Shown here piece by piece: positions 7,371 to 15,497 of a DNA stretch of 20,429 nucleotides. Every line of letters begins with the position of its first letter. Within the stretch, counting starts at the first letter, position 1. The notes below the pieces were generated by a model. The model was given only the letters and a program-made list of their open reading frames with translations, searched no databases and was not told where the DNA came from. The translations under genes were made by a program, and so were the position numbers. The stretch covers positions 1 to 20,429 of the forward strand of contig JBARRO010000192.1 in NCBI GenBank assembly GCA_049644265.1. Reading direction: 5' to 3'. The DNA is from JBARRO01 sp049644265 (GTDB lineage Bacteria; Bacteroidota; Ignavibacteria; UBA10030).

Positions 7371-9929
7371 CTAGAAATTCAGTGTGAGGACCTGTTCTTT
7401 GTTGGAACCGCGGAATGTCACCGATATGATTAAGGATCCGTTCGCAGATTTTTGGACCTGAGCCTTCAATTTCTTTCCATCGACAGTCACCTTTCCCGGC
7501 CTGTTTCTTGAAATGAACCTTGCAACGGTTTCGTGACCTTCGAACGAAGATACGGTTATCACAAGGCTTCCTTTGTTGCTCGTTACCCGATGCACAATCG
7601 CATTGATCCCGTCGAGATACGGAGCATCCACTGTTCCCAGCTCATACTCCGCTGTTGTCGCTCGAGCCGCCTCCAGCGGCAGGACAAAAGAAGCGAGAAC
7701 ATTGCCGTCGACACGTGCTTGGTGCATCATAGATGAATGGCCCCGAACCGTCACGGTTTTCGTGCTTCCGAATGCATACGTGAATACTGTGTTATCTACT
7801 GTTTCTGGACGCGTCGTTGATAAGACAACGTTCCACTCCTGGTCGCCGAATCCCAGAAGATGGTACAGGGAATACAGGTAAAAGCCTCCGGCCCAGAGGA
7901 ACGATGGCTTGTCGATCGATCCGTAGTCGGGGGATGTGGGATTGGAGATGCGATACTCATACATCGCAGGTTGTCCCATGGGGCTATGAGCAATTCCGTC
8001 GACGGTCATGGTCGTTCGAAGGAACTGCAGCGCTTCGTCCGCCTTACCGACCGATTGGAGAGCAAGGATGTACCAGGCGTTATTATGCGGCCACACACCG
8101 CCGTTGGCATACACATACGGCTGTCCTGCCTCGTCATCGACAAATTTGTAGAATGCCTTGGAGGAATCCGTATGAAAATCCGCCGGCATCGCAGTCCGTA
8201 CTCCTACTCCGGGTGCAACGAGTTCCCGCCGTGCGGTTTCCACAAGTTTGCCGGATTTCGCCTGATCGAGTGCATGAAAGACCGGCGCAACGAGTGATCC
8301 CATATAATAGTGAGGGTCAGGGATCCCGCTGTTCTCGTTCGTCAGGTATTGCTGCTTCTTGTCCCACAAACGACTCTCAAGCGCATGCTGCATTGAATCG
8401 GCAAGCTGTTCGTAGGAAAGAAGCTTCGGAGAAAATTCACGGAGGAACGAGCACGTGAAGGCATAATCCCTCAGAGCCCGGATGGTCAATGCCGTGATAT
8501 ATGTCCTCGGACCCTCATTCCAGCCAATATCCCACCAGTCGGGCCTGAAGGCATACATGAGATTATCCGCTTTCTTCTGTGTCAGGACCTCTTCGATGCT
8601 TTTTGTCACCAGAGGAAGCAGCTGCTTCGCGGCACTCTCGTCGAGAGAGTGACGAAGATAACTTGCCGTGAGGATCACGAACCAGAGATGATTCCAGTTG
8701 GATGGAGTACAATACTCTGTCTTGTATCCATCATCCCTCCAGTAATATGCATGGGGGATGATATTGTCTTTGGCGCGAGAAGCCACGTACAGGAGATCTC
8801 GTTTGACACGAGGCAGGTCGTAATTGACCGCGCCGAGGTTCGTCATCAGAAGGTCGTGCGTGAAGAAGAAATTGTATTCGGCGGGACAGGGCATCGGTAC
8901 GATGCGATCCTCGAGGAAATGAGCGTTCGTCGCAAGGATTGCTCTCGCCCATTGGTCGGATCTGTCGAGCCATGGATCCCCCGTGATAAATTTGTTCTGC
9001 CCCTGGGCAGTAACGCGAACAAACCTGTCATACGATTCAACCTCCTGACTCCACGTTTTTGCGAGGAGTTTCGTTTTCTCCCCTACTTCGCTCTGATTGC
9101 AGCTTCCGATCATCTGGGACACCACCATCGATTGGCCGGGACCGAGAGTCTTTCTGTAAACAAACGCTGCAACGGATCTCTCTTTTGCTGAAGAATGCTG
9201 TGATTTGCCCAACGCAGAGCTTGACGAGACCCAATGAGAGCTTCCATCGTCACTGGCTTGCAGGTCCGCTGCACTCGAGGTCCACTCTTCCGGGTAGGCG
9301 CCAACATTCTGGACGAACACTGCGGCATTTCGCGTGTCCGAATCATCAAACCTGGCAACGATCGAAGAGCTTGCGCTGTCGTACGTCGTGTAAGCGGAGT
9401 CCTTTCGCGCATACGTTTGGCAGGTTCGGAGTGCAAGGACGAGGTGCGAGTAGAGCTCAACGGGCAAATCCTTCGACGCCGTATTCTTCATCTTGACGCT
9501 GAGAACCATGGCGGGCAGGTTCAAACAAAACTCATAAATGATCTGGATTGAGAGCTGATCCTGCACGGTCTCAAAAACGACTTTGTGCGGGCTGAGAGTG
9601 TAATTCCATGGTTCTTTTCCAATCCATTTTCTCTGCCCATCCCCTGCCCTCAAACCGAGCGCCAACGGGAGTGAAGCTGACCGCTTCCAGTAATCTGTGC
9701 TCAAATCGATGCTGTTAGCCACAGGATAATAGAAGCTGATTCTTGACGGAATGGGCCAACTGTTGTGAAATTCGACGCCCACGAAGGGACCTCCAACCTC
9801 CACCTGTCCATAGTGCTTGTCGAATGAATATTCCAGAGCATCGGCGGGAAGAGGTCGTTCCTGGGTGTGAACCATGGACCAAAGCAGGACCAGAGCACCC
9901 GCGGATCTTACATGTCGAGAAATCGTCAT
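7371..9929 (-). CDS. Exported GH94-like three-domain (alpha/alpha)6 glycan-active protein
   Basis: An 852-residue exported protein. The start is set at the ATG at 9929, which overlaps the parvulin stop (ATGA) and has GGAG 9 bases upstream; an in-frame ATG at 9944 adds only five residues. Residues 1-22 are a signal peptide ending near HTQ. The architecture reads as an N-terminal beta-sandwich (about 30-300), a helical (alpha/alpha)6 domain (about 310-695) and a C-terminal beta domain (about 700-852). This order recalls GH94 and related clan GH-L/GH-M-like enzymes. Candidate active-site stretches are FFFTHDLLMTNLG (354-366), FRPDWWDIGWNEGPRTY (471-487, with Asp474, Asp477 and Glu482) and ANGGVWPHNNAWYILAL (608-624). 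I cannot name the CAZy family. Cytoplasmic GH94 phosphorylases normally lack a signal peptide, so a hydrolase working in the periplasm or outside is more likely than a phosphorylase. Confidence 0.82.
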   Translation of the reverse strand: MTISRHVRSAGALVLLWSMVHTQERPLPADALEYSFDKHYGQVEVGGPFVGVEFHNSWPIPSRISFYYPVANSIDLSTDYWKRSASLPLALGLRAGDGQRKWIGKEPWNYTLSPHKVVFETVQDQLSIQIIYEFCLNLPAMVLSVKMKNTASKDLPVELYSHLVLALRTCQTYARKDSAYTTYDSASSSIVARFDDSDTRNAAVFVQNVGAYPEEWTSSAADLQASDDGSSHWVSSSSALGKSQHSSAKERSVAAFVYRKTLGPGQSMVVSQMIGSCNQSEVGEKTKLLAKTWSQEVESYDRFVRVTAQGQNKFITGDPWLDRSDQWARAILATNAHFLEDRIVPMPCPAEYNFFFTHDLLMTNLGAVNYDLPRVKRDLLYVASRAKDNIIPHAYYWRDDGYKTEYCTPSNWNHLWFVILTASYLRHSLDESAAKQLLPLVTKSIEEVLTQKKADNLMYAFRPDWWDIGWNEGPRTYITALTIRALRDYAFTCSFLREFSPKLLSYEQLADSMQHALESRLWDKKQQYLTNENSGIPDPHYYMGSLVAPVFHALDQAKSGKLVETARRELVAPGVGVRTAMPADFHTDSSKAFYKFVDDEAGQPYVYANGGVWPHNNAWYILALQSVGKADEALQFLRTTMTVDGIAHSPMGQPAMYEYRISNPTSPDYGSIDKPSFLWAGGFYLYSLYHLLGFGDQEWNVVLSTTRPETVDNTVFTYAFGSTKTVTVRGHSSMMHQARVDGNVLASFVLPLEAARATTAEYELGTVDAPYLDGINAIVHRVTSNKGSLVITVSSFEGHETVARFISRNRPGKVTVDGKKLKAQVQKSANGSLIISVTFRGSNKEQVLTLNF

Positions 9930-11437
9930 TGCAGCCGGCTCCATGCTTCATCGATCGTCGGAAACGCCACACGCGGAAACGTGCCGCCAGGTTTGTAGAT
10001 TATCATATCGATTGCCTGGCGATCCTGCGTTGATGTTCGACTGAGTTGACTCAGCCGTTCCTTGTTCACGACGACAGGGTACCGTGCTTTCAGTATCTCG
10101 AGGGCCTGAAGCAGCAATATGCCCTCTTGTTCGCCGAGCGCCTCGGCTCGCATCTCTTCCTTCACAGATTCAAATGTGGGAATATTCTGGCTCTCACGGC
10201 GGAATTGTTTCTTTCGTTCATCATAGAGGCTACGCAGATGGGACTCATCGACGGACGCTGATTTCAGAACATGGGCCCGACCGGCGAGATACAGAAATTT
10301 CGCTTCCCAGATTGCTGTTTCGTGTCTCACGGTGTCCACTGTTTGAAAGCCGCGGCGGTATGCTTCTTCAATAAGAAGTTTGTCCTGAACCATTCTCCAC
10401 ACAGTCTGCTTGACGCTCGAGTTGAATGCACTGAGGGAATGAGTCTTGAGCTGGAATTGGCGAAGGTCAAACCACCGGGTATAGTCGCTGACGGTCAGGG
10501 TTCGTTTCCCGAATGTCACCAGGGGCCGGTTGAGGAATTTTGAAGATGCAGCAATCGGCTGTGGCCCCGCTTCTGTCATAAATGTCGCAGGGATTGCCCA
10601 TCGAACGCGAGTGTCCCGGGAGAGACCTTTTTCGGCGACGAAGGCGCGGAGGATATTGAATCCCCCCGCCTTCAGCACGGGATTTGCCTGCCTCATTTTC
10701 GATTTGACATACCCGCCAGCCCGTGCATCCGCTTTGATCTGAGTTCCGATCCTGATTGCTTCGCCGCGAATCATCGACATCTCGGTCTCTGTGCGGAGCG
10801 GATTCTGCCAGACTTCGTCAAGCGATACGATATAAAACCCGTCGTTGCCTTCAAGAACCGGACTCACTCCTCGTTTCCTGAGTTTCCCAAGCGCGGACGC
10901 GATGTTCGGGGTGTCCCATTCGAGTCTCAGTTGGGTCGATTCCGCCGTTCGGTCCGCAACAGAAGAGCCGGCAAGCTCACGCTGAAACAAAGAATCGAAC
11001 GGAGCCCCGGACCGAATCGATGCGAGAAGCGCATCGGCGTGTCGCCGTTCGGGTGCAAAGATCCATCGATACCTGACATTTCTGACTGCTTTCTGCATGT
11101 TCGCTTCAATTTCCCGCTCCCCCAGACGAACATGGCTGAGAATATCCGCTTTGTATAGTTCGTCAACTGCCAGATCCTCTTCGAGCGCCGAGACACGCTC
11201 CTTGACGAATCCCGATTGGGAGAATCCAAGACTGTCTGCGGCAAGTGCGAGGAGGCGTTCGTCCATCATGTATTCGAGATGTTTCTGGAGAGGAGCGCTG
11301 TCCCGGCGAACAAACGCAGGAGCTGCTTCGAAGCTTCGAAGCAGATCGCCTTCTGTTACGGCAAACCGTCCCACCGTCGCGATGACCGAGGAATCCCCCA
11401 TGGAAGGCAAAACAGCTAACAACATCCACAAAAACAT
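9926..11437 (-). CDS. SurA/PrsA-like parvulin-family periplasmic folding protein
   Basis: A 503-residue protein with the layout of SurA/PrsA-type peptidyl-prolyl isomerases, which help outer-membrane and exported proteins fold. A short hydrophobic N-terminus (MFLWMLLAVLPSMG) is a likely signal peptide. Residues about 17-115 form a SurA_N-like helical domain (VIATVGRFAVTEGDLL, then EYMMDERLLALAA). Residues about 118-207 look like a diverged parvulin domain, from RYRWIFAPERRHADALLASI to SPVLEGNDGFYIVSLDEV. Residues about 305-400 look like a second SurA_N-like unit (VTFGKRTLTVSDYTRWF). After DESHLRSLYDERKKQFRRES a second parvulin domain would be expected, but the protein passes straight into a short helical tail (TFESVKEEMRAEAL). 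Its start is 1 base after the permease stop. The role in this operon is inferred to be folding of the locus's exported proteins; it may be chaperone-only. Confidence 0.82.
   Translation of the reverse strand: MFLWMLLAVLPSMGDSSVIATVGRFAVTEGDLLRSFEAAPAFVRRDSAPLQKHLEYMMDERLLALAADSLGFSQSGFVKERVSALEEDLAVDELYKADILSHVRLGEREIEANMQKAVRNVRYRWIFAPERRHADALLASIRSGAPFDSLFQRELAGSSVADRTAESTQLRLEWDTPNIASALGKLRKRGVSPVLEGNDGFYIVSLDEVWQNPLRTETEMSMIRGEAIRIGTQIKADARAGGYVKSKMRQANPVLKAGGFNILRAFVAEKGLSRDTRVRWAIPATFMTEAGPQPIAASSKFLNRPLVTFGKRTLTVSDYTRWFDLRQFQLKTHSLSAFNSSVKQTVWRMVQDKLLIEEAYRRGFQTVDTVRHETAIWEAKFLYLAGRAHVLKSASVDESHLRSLYDERKKQFRRESQNIPTFESVKEEMRAEALGEQEGILLLQALEILKARYPVVVNKERLSQLSRTSTQDRQAIDMIIYKPGGTFPRVAFPTIDEAWSRLQ
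9939..9942 (-). promoter_or_regulatory. Ribosome binding site for the GH94-like gene
   Basis: GGAG on the minus strand, 9 bases before the ATG at 9929. It supports that start over the in-frame ATG at 9944. Confidence 0.6.
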
Positions 11438-11438
11438 A

Positions 11439-12248
11439 CTAACCTTTCACACCGGTTGAGACGACGCTATCGATGAAGTACTTCTGGAAAAAGGCGTACG
11501 CGATAATGATCGGCAACGCCAGCAACGTCGCCGCGGCCAGTTGAAGTCCGAGAAGCGATTCCGCTTCCCCGCCTATGGTAAACAGCGTCACGAGCTGAGG
11601 CATGGTCATGAGCGACCGTTCGCGAACCACAACCAAGGGCCAGAGTACTTCATTCCAACTTGTCATGAAGGTGAGAATCGCCACCGTTAAAACAACCGGC
11701 CGCGACAGAGGCCAAATAACCCGAAATAATATTCTCGCGTCGGTACATCCATCGAGGCGCGCAGCATCGATAAACGCCTGTGGAATTCCCAGGAAATATT
11801 GCCGGAACAGGACAATACTAAACGCACTCATCATCGTCGGAGCAATCAATGCCGCGTAGGTATCTGTGAGGTGAAGCTTCACCATCAGAATGTATTGGGG
11901 GATGAGCGTGATTTGAAATGGAATCAGCATGGTAAAGAGAATGACGGAATACAGGAGGCCTTTCCCGAGGAAATTCAGCCGAGCAAGAGCGTACCCGACC
12001 ATGGAGCCGAACACCACGACAGAAAGGGTCGTTGAAAGAGAAACGATGGCACTGTTGAGAAACGCACGTCCAATGGGGATTTTCGTCAGCACTTCGGAAT
12101 AATTGTGGACAGAAAACTGGTTCGACCAGAGGCTGAATCCTCCGATTTCCATTTCCGGCTTAAGCGAGGCCGCAAACATCCACAAAAACGGATACGCAAA
12201 GACAATCGCCCCGACGACGAGGACAGCGTATTTCAGCGCTTGCTTCAT
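11439..12248 (-). CDS. Carbohydrate ABC transporter permease, MalG type
   Basis: A 269-residue inner-membrane permease of the CUT1 sugar importer class, the MalG-side partner. About six membrane segments are visible, starting LKYAVLVVGAIVFAYPFLWM (5-24). The cytoplasmic EAA loop that docks the ATPase reads IDAARLDGCTDARILFRVIW (160-179). The C-terminus YFIDSVVSTGVKG (257-269) matches the usual MalG-like ending. It overlaps the MalF-type gene by ATGA, and its TAG stop is 1 base before the parvulin gene. No ATPase follows, so a shared MsiK-type ATPase encoded elsewhere would be needed. Its partner binding protein is two genes upstream. Confidence 0.95.
   Translation of the reverse strand: MKQALKYAVLVVGAIVFAYPFLWMFAASLKPEMEIGGFSLWSNQFSVHNYSEVLTKIPIGRAFLNSAIVSLSTTLSVVVFGSMVGYALARLNFLGKGLLYSVILFTMLIPFQITLIPQYILMVKLHLTDTYAALIAPTMMSAFSIVLFRQYFLGIPQAFIDAARLDGCTDARILFRVIWPLSRPVVLTVAILTFMTSWNEVLWPLVVVRERSLMTMPQLVTLFTIGGEAESLLGLQLAAATLLALPIIIAYAFFQKYFIDSVVSTGVKG
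11443..11448 (-). promoter_or_regulatory. Ribosome binding site for the parvulin-like gene
   Basis: GAAAGG on the minus strand, 5 bases before the ATG at 11437, lying inside the 3' end of the MalG-type permease gene. Confidence 0.55.
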
Positions 12249-13126
12249 GTCGTCGGCTCCATTTCCACCACGCGCTTCTGCACAAGGACGACGACAAAGA
12301 TCACGAGAGCGAACACAAATCCGAGCGTCGCGGCGTACCCCATGTGGCTGAAATAGAACGCCTGGTTGTAGATGTACAGAACCGTGGAGAGCGTGCTCTG
12401 CATCGGGCCTCCACCGGTCAGGACGTACGGCTCGATGAACAAGGAAAATCCGCCGATCGTCGAGAGGACAAGCACCACAACCATGGTGGGATTCAGCATG
12501 GGAAGCGTGATGCGCAGAAACTGCCGCAGAGGTGTTGCGCCGTCGATACTCGCCGATTCATACAGCTCCCGCGGGATATTCTGCAGACCGACGAGGAACA
12601 GAACGATGTAGATGCCGACATTCTTCCACGTGGACAGCATCGCGATGGACGGCATCGCCATGTCCGGATCGACCAACCAACGGACTTTCGGAAGGCCAAG
12701 GTCGACCAGCAACCGATTCAACAGGCCGGAATCAAAGGAATACAGCTGTTGCCAGAGAATCGTTACCACCACGCCCGAAACCACGACGGGGAGGAAATAC
12801 AGCGTCCGAAAAAAAGAACGGAACAGAATGCGGGAGTGCAGAATCATGGCAAATGAGAGAGCCACGACGATTTGCAGCGGAATCTGGATCAGGAGAAACC
12901 GGAGTGTATTTCCGACCGACCGAAAGAAGAGCGGATCTCTCAGCAGCCGGTCAAAATTTTTCAGACCGATCCACTCCATCGGTGTGACAACATTCCACCG
13001 ATGAAACATCAGGATGAGAGAAAATACGAGCGGATAACCGACGAAGAACAGGAAGAACAGGACATACGGAAGAGCCATCGCGTATCCAGCTCTGTCTCTT
13101 TTTGCTCTCTTACTCCAGGGCTTCAT
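12245..13126 (-). CDS. Carbohydrate ABC transporter permease, MalF/UgpA type
   Basis: A 293-residue inner-membrane permease, the MalF-side partner of the CUT1 importer. The ATG at 13126 is chosen because it overlaps the binding-protein stop (ATGA) and has GGA 4 bases upstream; an in-frame ATG at 13135 lacks a ribosome site and adds three residues. Membrane segments include AMALPYVLFFLFFVGYPLVF (16-35) and VFALVIFVVVLVQ (271-283). The EAA loop spans ELYESASIDGATPLRQFLRI (187-206), followed by TLP. It has the six-segment MalF-like core without the long extra loop of E. coli MalF, as in UgpA-like permeases. It overlaps the MalG-type gene by four bases. Confidence 0.95.
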   Translation of the reverse strand: MKPWSKRAKRDRAGYAMALPYVLFFLFFVGYPLVFSLILMFHRWNVVTPMEWIGLKNFDRLLRDPLFFRSVGNTLRFLLIQIPLQIVVALSFAMILHSRILFRSFFRTLYFLPVVVSGVVVTILWQQLYSFDSGLLNRLLVDLGLPKVRWLVDPDMAMPSIAMLSTWKNVGIYIVLFLVGLQNIPRELYESASIDGATPLRQFLRITLPMLNPTMVVVLVLSTIGGFSLFIEPYVLTGGGPMQSTLSTVLYIYNQAFYFSHMGYAATLGFVFALVIFVVVLVQKRVVEMEPTT

Positions 13127-14433
13127 CGATTCCAATCGACAATCAGTTTTGTCCGACGCATTGCTTCCTGAACCGCTTGAGCCGGCGTTTCACGTCCGTA
13201 GACTGCACAGGATTCGTACTCCTGCGAAATTGCATCGAGAATTTCCTTCAGGTCCGGTACCGCATCATCTCCGCGCGTGTTCGTCGCCTGCTGGGCAAAG
13301 ATCCTCATGTCCGGATTCCTCTGGAAGTAGTTTGCGAACAAAGGATTGGATTCAAGATCCCCCCGGACGGGGACTTGATCGGCGATCTCAAGAAGGAGCA
13401 GGTCATGTCGGGCCGTGACGAGGAATTTTACAAACTCCCAGGCCTGTTTCGGATGATGAGTCGTGTTGAATACCGCAATGGTTTTGTAATTCCCATAGGT
13501 GTAGACGGGACCCGTCGAAGAATCCGGAACCGGGAGGGGCGCAATGCCGTACCGGAGGTTGGGCGCCAGCTTGCGTGTTGTCGCAATTTGCCACGGTCCA
13601 GCAAAATGGGTTGCCTTGCGCTCAAGAAGGAACGGATCGCCGCCCTGGAAGAATGTGCTGGGGAAATACTGCCGGCGGTAGCATTGCTGAAAGAATCCAA
13701 ACACTTGTTCCGCCGCGTGGTCGTTGAAGGACGGTGTATCACCGTCGAACAGAGTCCTCCCATGAGAAGCAGCAATGTAAAAGGGGAGGAAATCGAACAG
13801 CCGTTGCCACCAGATCGGTCGGATATCTCTCTCCCCCGCCCAGACATCGATCTGTCCGTCCCCGTCCAGATCCCGGGTCAGTTTCTCCGCATCTGCGAAA
13901 AATTCCGAATACGTACGGGGAGGTTTTGTGATGCCGACTTCCGCAAACATCCGGCGATTGTAAAACATCATCACCGGATTGGTTTTCCACGGCATCTGGT
14001 AATAGTGACCGTCCACCGAGCGGAACGTCCTCAGCAATTCCTGTGGGGTTCGCGAGGAGGCTATCGAGTCGAAATCATGGAACTGGTCCAGACGCAGCAA
14101 TCCGCCCGCCCGGGTGTACTCATGAAGGGCGCCGGGCCAAATGTTGGAACACACATCCGGGGTTGTACCGCCGGCGATCGCCGCAAGGAGCACTTCCTCA
14201 GTGGACTGACTCACCGGAATGGGCTGCATTCGCACCTGAATTGACGGGTGCGCTGCATTCCATTCTTTTACGAGTGAATCAGCGAGTTGGACTTCCTGCG
14301 GATTGGGGGCGGGCCAGTACGTGAGGGTGATGTTCCCGGCGTCTTCAGCATCCGGGGACGGGCTCTTTTCTCCGCAACCGGGGATGAGGAAGATCGAGAG
14401 CGCGATGATAACGAGGCATTGACGTGAGTTCAT
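13123..14433 (-). CDS. Extracellular sugar-binding lipoprotein of a CUT1 ABC importer
   Basis: A 436-residue substrate-binding protein (SBP family 1) that would hand a sugar or oligosaccharide to the two permeases encoded downstream. The N-terminus is a lipoprotein signal (MNSRQCLVIIALSIFLIPGC) with the lipidated cysteine at 20; proline at the -2 position is uncommon. The mature part opens NITLTYWPAPNPQEVQLADS (34-53), then VLLAAIAGGTTPDVCSNIW (81-99), both typical of family 1 binding proteins. The start is set at the ATG at 14433, whose first base is the last base of the upstream TGA (TGATG); a TTG just upstream at 14436 is less likely. The ligand cannot be read from sequence; a manno-oligosaccharide or other beta-mannoside is inferred from the locus. 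Confidence 0.93.
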   Translation of the reverse strand: MNSRQCLVIIALSIFLIPGCGEKSPSPDAEDAGNITLTYWPAPNPQEVQLADSLVKEWNAAHPSIQVRMQPIPVSQSTEEVLLAAIAGGTTPDVCSNIWPGALHEYTRAGGLLRLDQFHDFDSIASSRTPQELLRTFRSVDGHYYQMPWKTNPVMMFYNRRMFAEVGITKPPRTYSEFFADAEKLTRDLDGDGQIDVWAGERDIRPIWWQRLFDFLPFYIAASHGRTLFDGDTPSFNDHAAEQVFGFFQQCYRRQYFPSTFFQGGDPFLLERKATHFAGPWQIATTRKLAPNLRYGIAPLPVPDSSTGPVYTYGNYKTIAVFNTTHHPKQAWEFVKFLVTARHDLLLLEIADQVPVRGDLESNPLFANYFQRNPDMRIFAQQATNTRGDDAVPDLKEILDAISQEYESCAVYGRETPAQAVQEAMRRTKLIVDWNR

Positions 14434-15497
14434 CAAAAGGTGACAGAAGCTGTCAGGACATTTACGGCCTTGAGCCTGCCGTAATCCGTATATGAATAAT
14501 CAAATCGGGCATCGCCGGCCGATCCGAACAAGCTGGCGACGATGCCAACGCCGAACGATGTCCCGCCTTCATGGTCGGCAAGGAAGAGCGAACGATATCC
14601 GCCGCGAAGGAACAGGGTACCTTCAAAGCCGTACTCCAGCCCGGCATTCAGGCTCTCATAGTTGTCGCTCGGATGCAGAGCGTCAATGGCCATCGTGAGG
14701 ACATGTTCATCGGACTGCACGACGTTGGTGGAGATTCCAAACTGGAAATTCAGCGGAAGCTGCCAGCTGTCGAGCTCGAGATTCTGCGGTATTTGGTCAT
14801 TGCTCCCCAGCTTGTTCGGATCGATGGGATGGAACGTGCGCGTGTCCCTTCCCGAAAGCTGCAGGTCTGAGCCGAAATTCGAAATTATTGCACCGACTTT
14901 CAATCCGTTGAAGAAATTTGTTGTGAAGAGTGCGCCGATGTCCACCGCAAACGCCTGTGACTGCATATGCCAGATATGCTCGGAGATGTATTTTCCAGTA
15001 AGACCGATGGAAAACTTGTCCGAAAGGTTCCTGGAGTAGTGCAGTCCGACTGCAAAGCTCCCGGCGCTGAACATTTCTCCCGTTCCCTCCGGCCTCTCCA
15101 CCGTACGCACCTGCATATCCTCCATGGTGAGCGACGCAAAGCTGAGGCCAAGGGATCCAAAATCGCCCAAGGGCAGAGTAATTCCCGCAAAATCGAAATT
15201 CATGTCTGCCAGCCATTCCGAGTGTGCAAAGAGGACTTCACGCTTTGTCAGTCGGGCAAGACCTGCAGGATTCCAGTAAAGGCTCGAGCCGTCATTGGCT
15301 ACGGCAACGAATGCACTCCCCATGGAAACCGCCCGCGAGCCAACCGGGATCTCCAGAAACGTGGCTGCCGTGGTACCGACCTTTGAGACGTTTTGACTGA
15401 CCGCCTGAGCATGGAGATTCCGCGTACAGATCATCAAGCAGATTCCCGCGAGGAGCGACGATCGTCGTATCATTTTTGTCAGGTTCAGTTGCATCAT
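14433..15497 (-). CDS. PorV/PorQ-family outer-membrane barrel protein
   Basis: A 354-residue outer-membrane protein of the PorV/PorQ (UPF0164-like) family. A signal peptide ends around residue 31 (CTRNLHA). The diagnostic region is FLEIPVGSRAVSMGSAFVAV (47-66) followed by ANDGSSLYWNPAGLARLT (67-84). The remainder is amphipathic beta strands ending in a C-terminal phenylalanine (LTASVTF), as usual for beta-barrels. In T9SS bacteria PorV shuttles secreted proteins to the attachment complex; other family members sit beside surface exoproteins. It overlaps the upstream gene by ATGA, so it is probably made in step with the T9SS-like exoprotein before it. It may be a dedicated export or anchoring partner rather than the housekeeping PorV; this is inference. 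Confidence 0.88.
   Translation of the reverse strand: MMQLNLTKMIRRSSLLAGICLMICTRNLHAQAVSQNVSKVGTTAATFLEIPVGSRAVSMGSAFVAVANDGSSLYWNPAGLARLTKREVLFAHSEWLADMNFDFAGITLPLGDFGSLGLSFASLTMEDMQVRTVERPEGTGEMFSAGSFAVGLHYSRNLSDKFSIGLTGKYISEHIWHMQSQAFAVDIGALFTTNFFNGLKVGAIISNFGSDLQLSGRDTRTFHPIDPNKLGSNDQIPQNLELDSWQLPLNFQFGISTNVVQSDEHVLTMAIDALHPSDNYESLNAGLEYGFEGTLFLRGGYRSLFLADHEGGTSFGVGIVASLFGSAGDARFDYSYTDYGRLKAVNVLTASVTF

Noticed and set aside
13102..14244. A 380-codon open frame on the plus strand
   Set aside because: Antisense to the sugar-binding lipoprotein gene, which has a lipobox and SBP motifs. The plus-strand product shows no fold or signal of its own.
14434..14436. TTG as start codon of the sugar-binding lipoprotein
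   Set aside because: The adjacent ATG at 14433 gives the same lipoprotein signal and forms a TGATG junction with the upstream stop, so a rare start is unnecessary.
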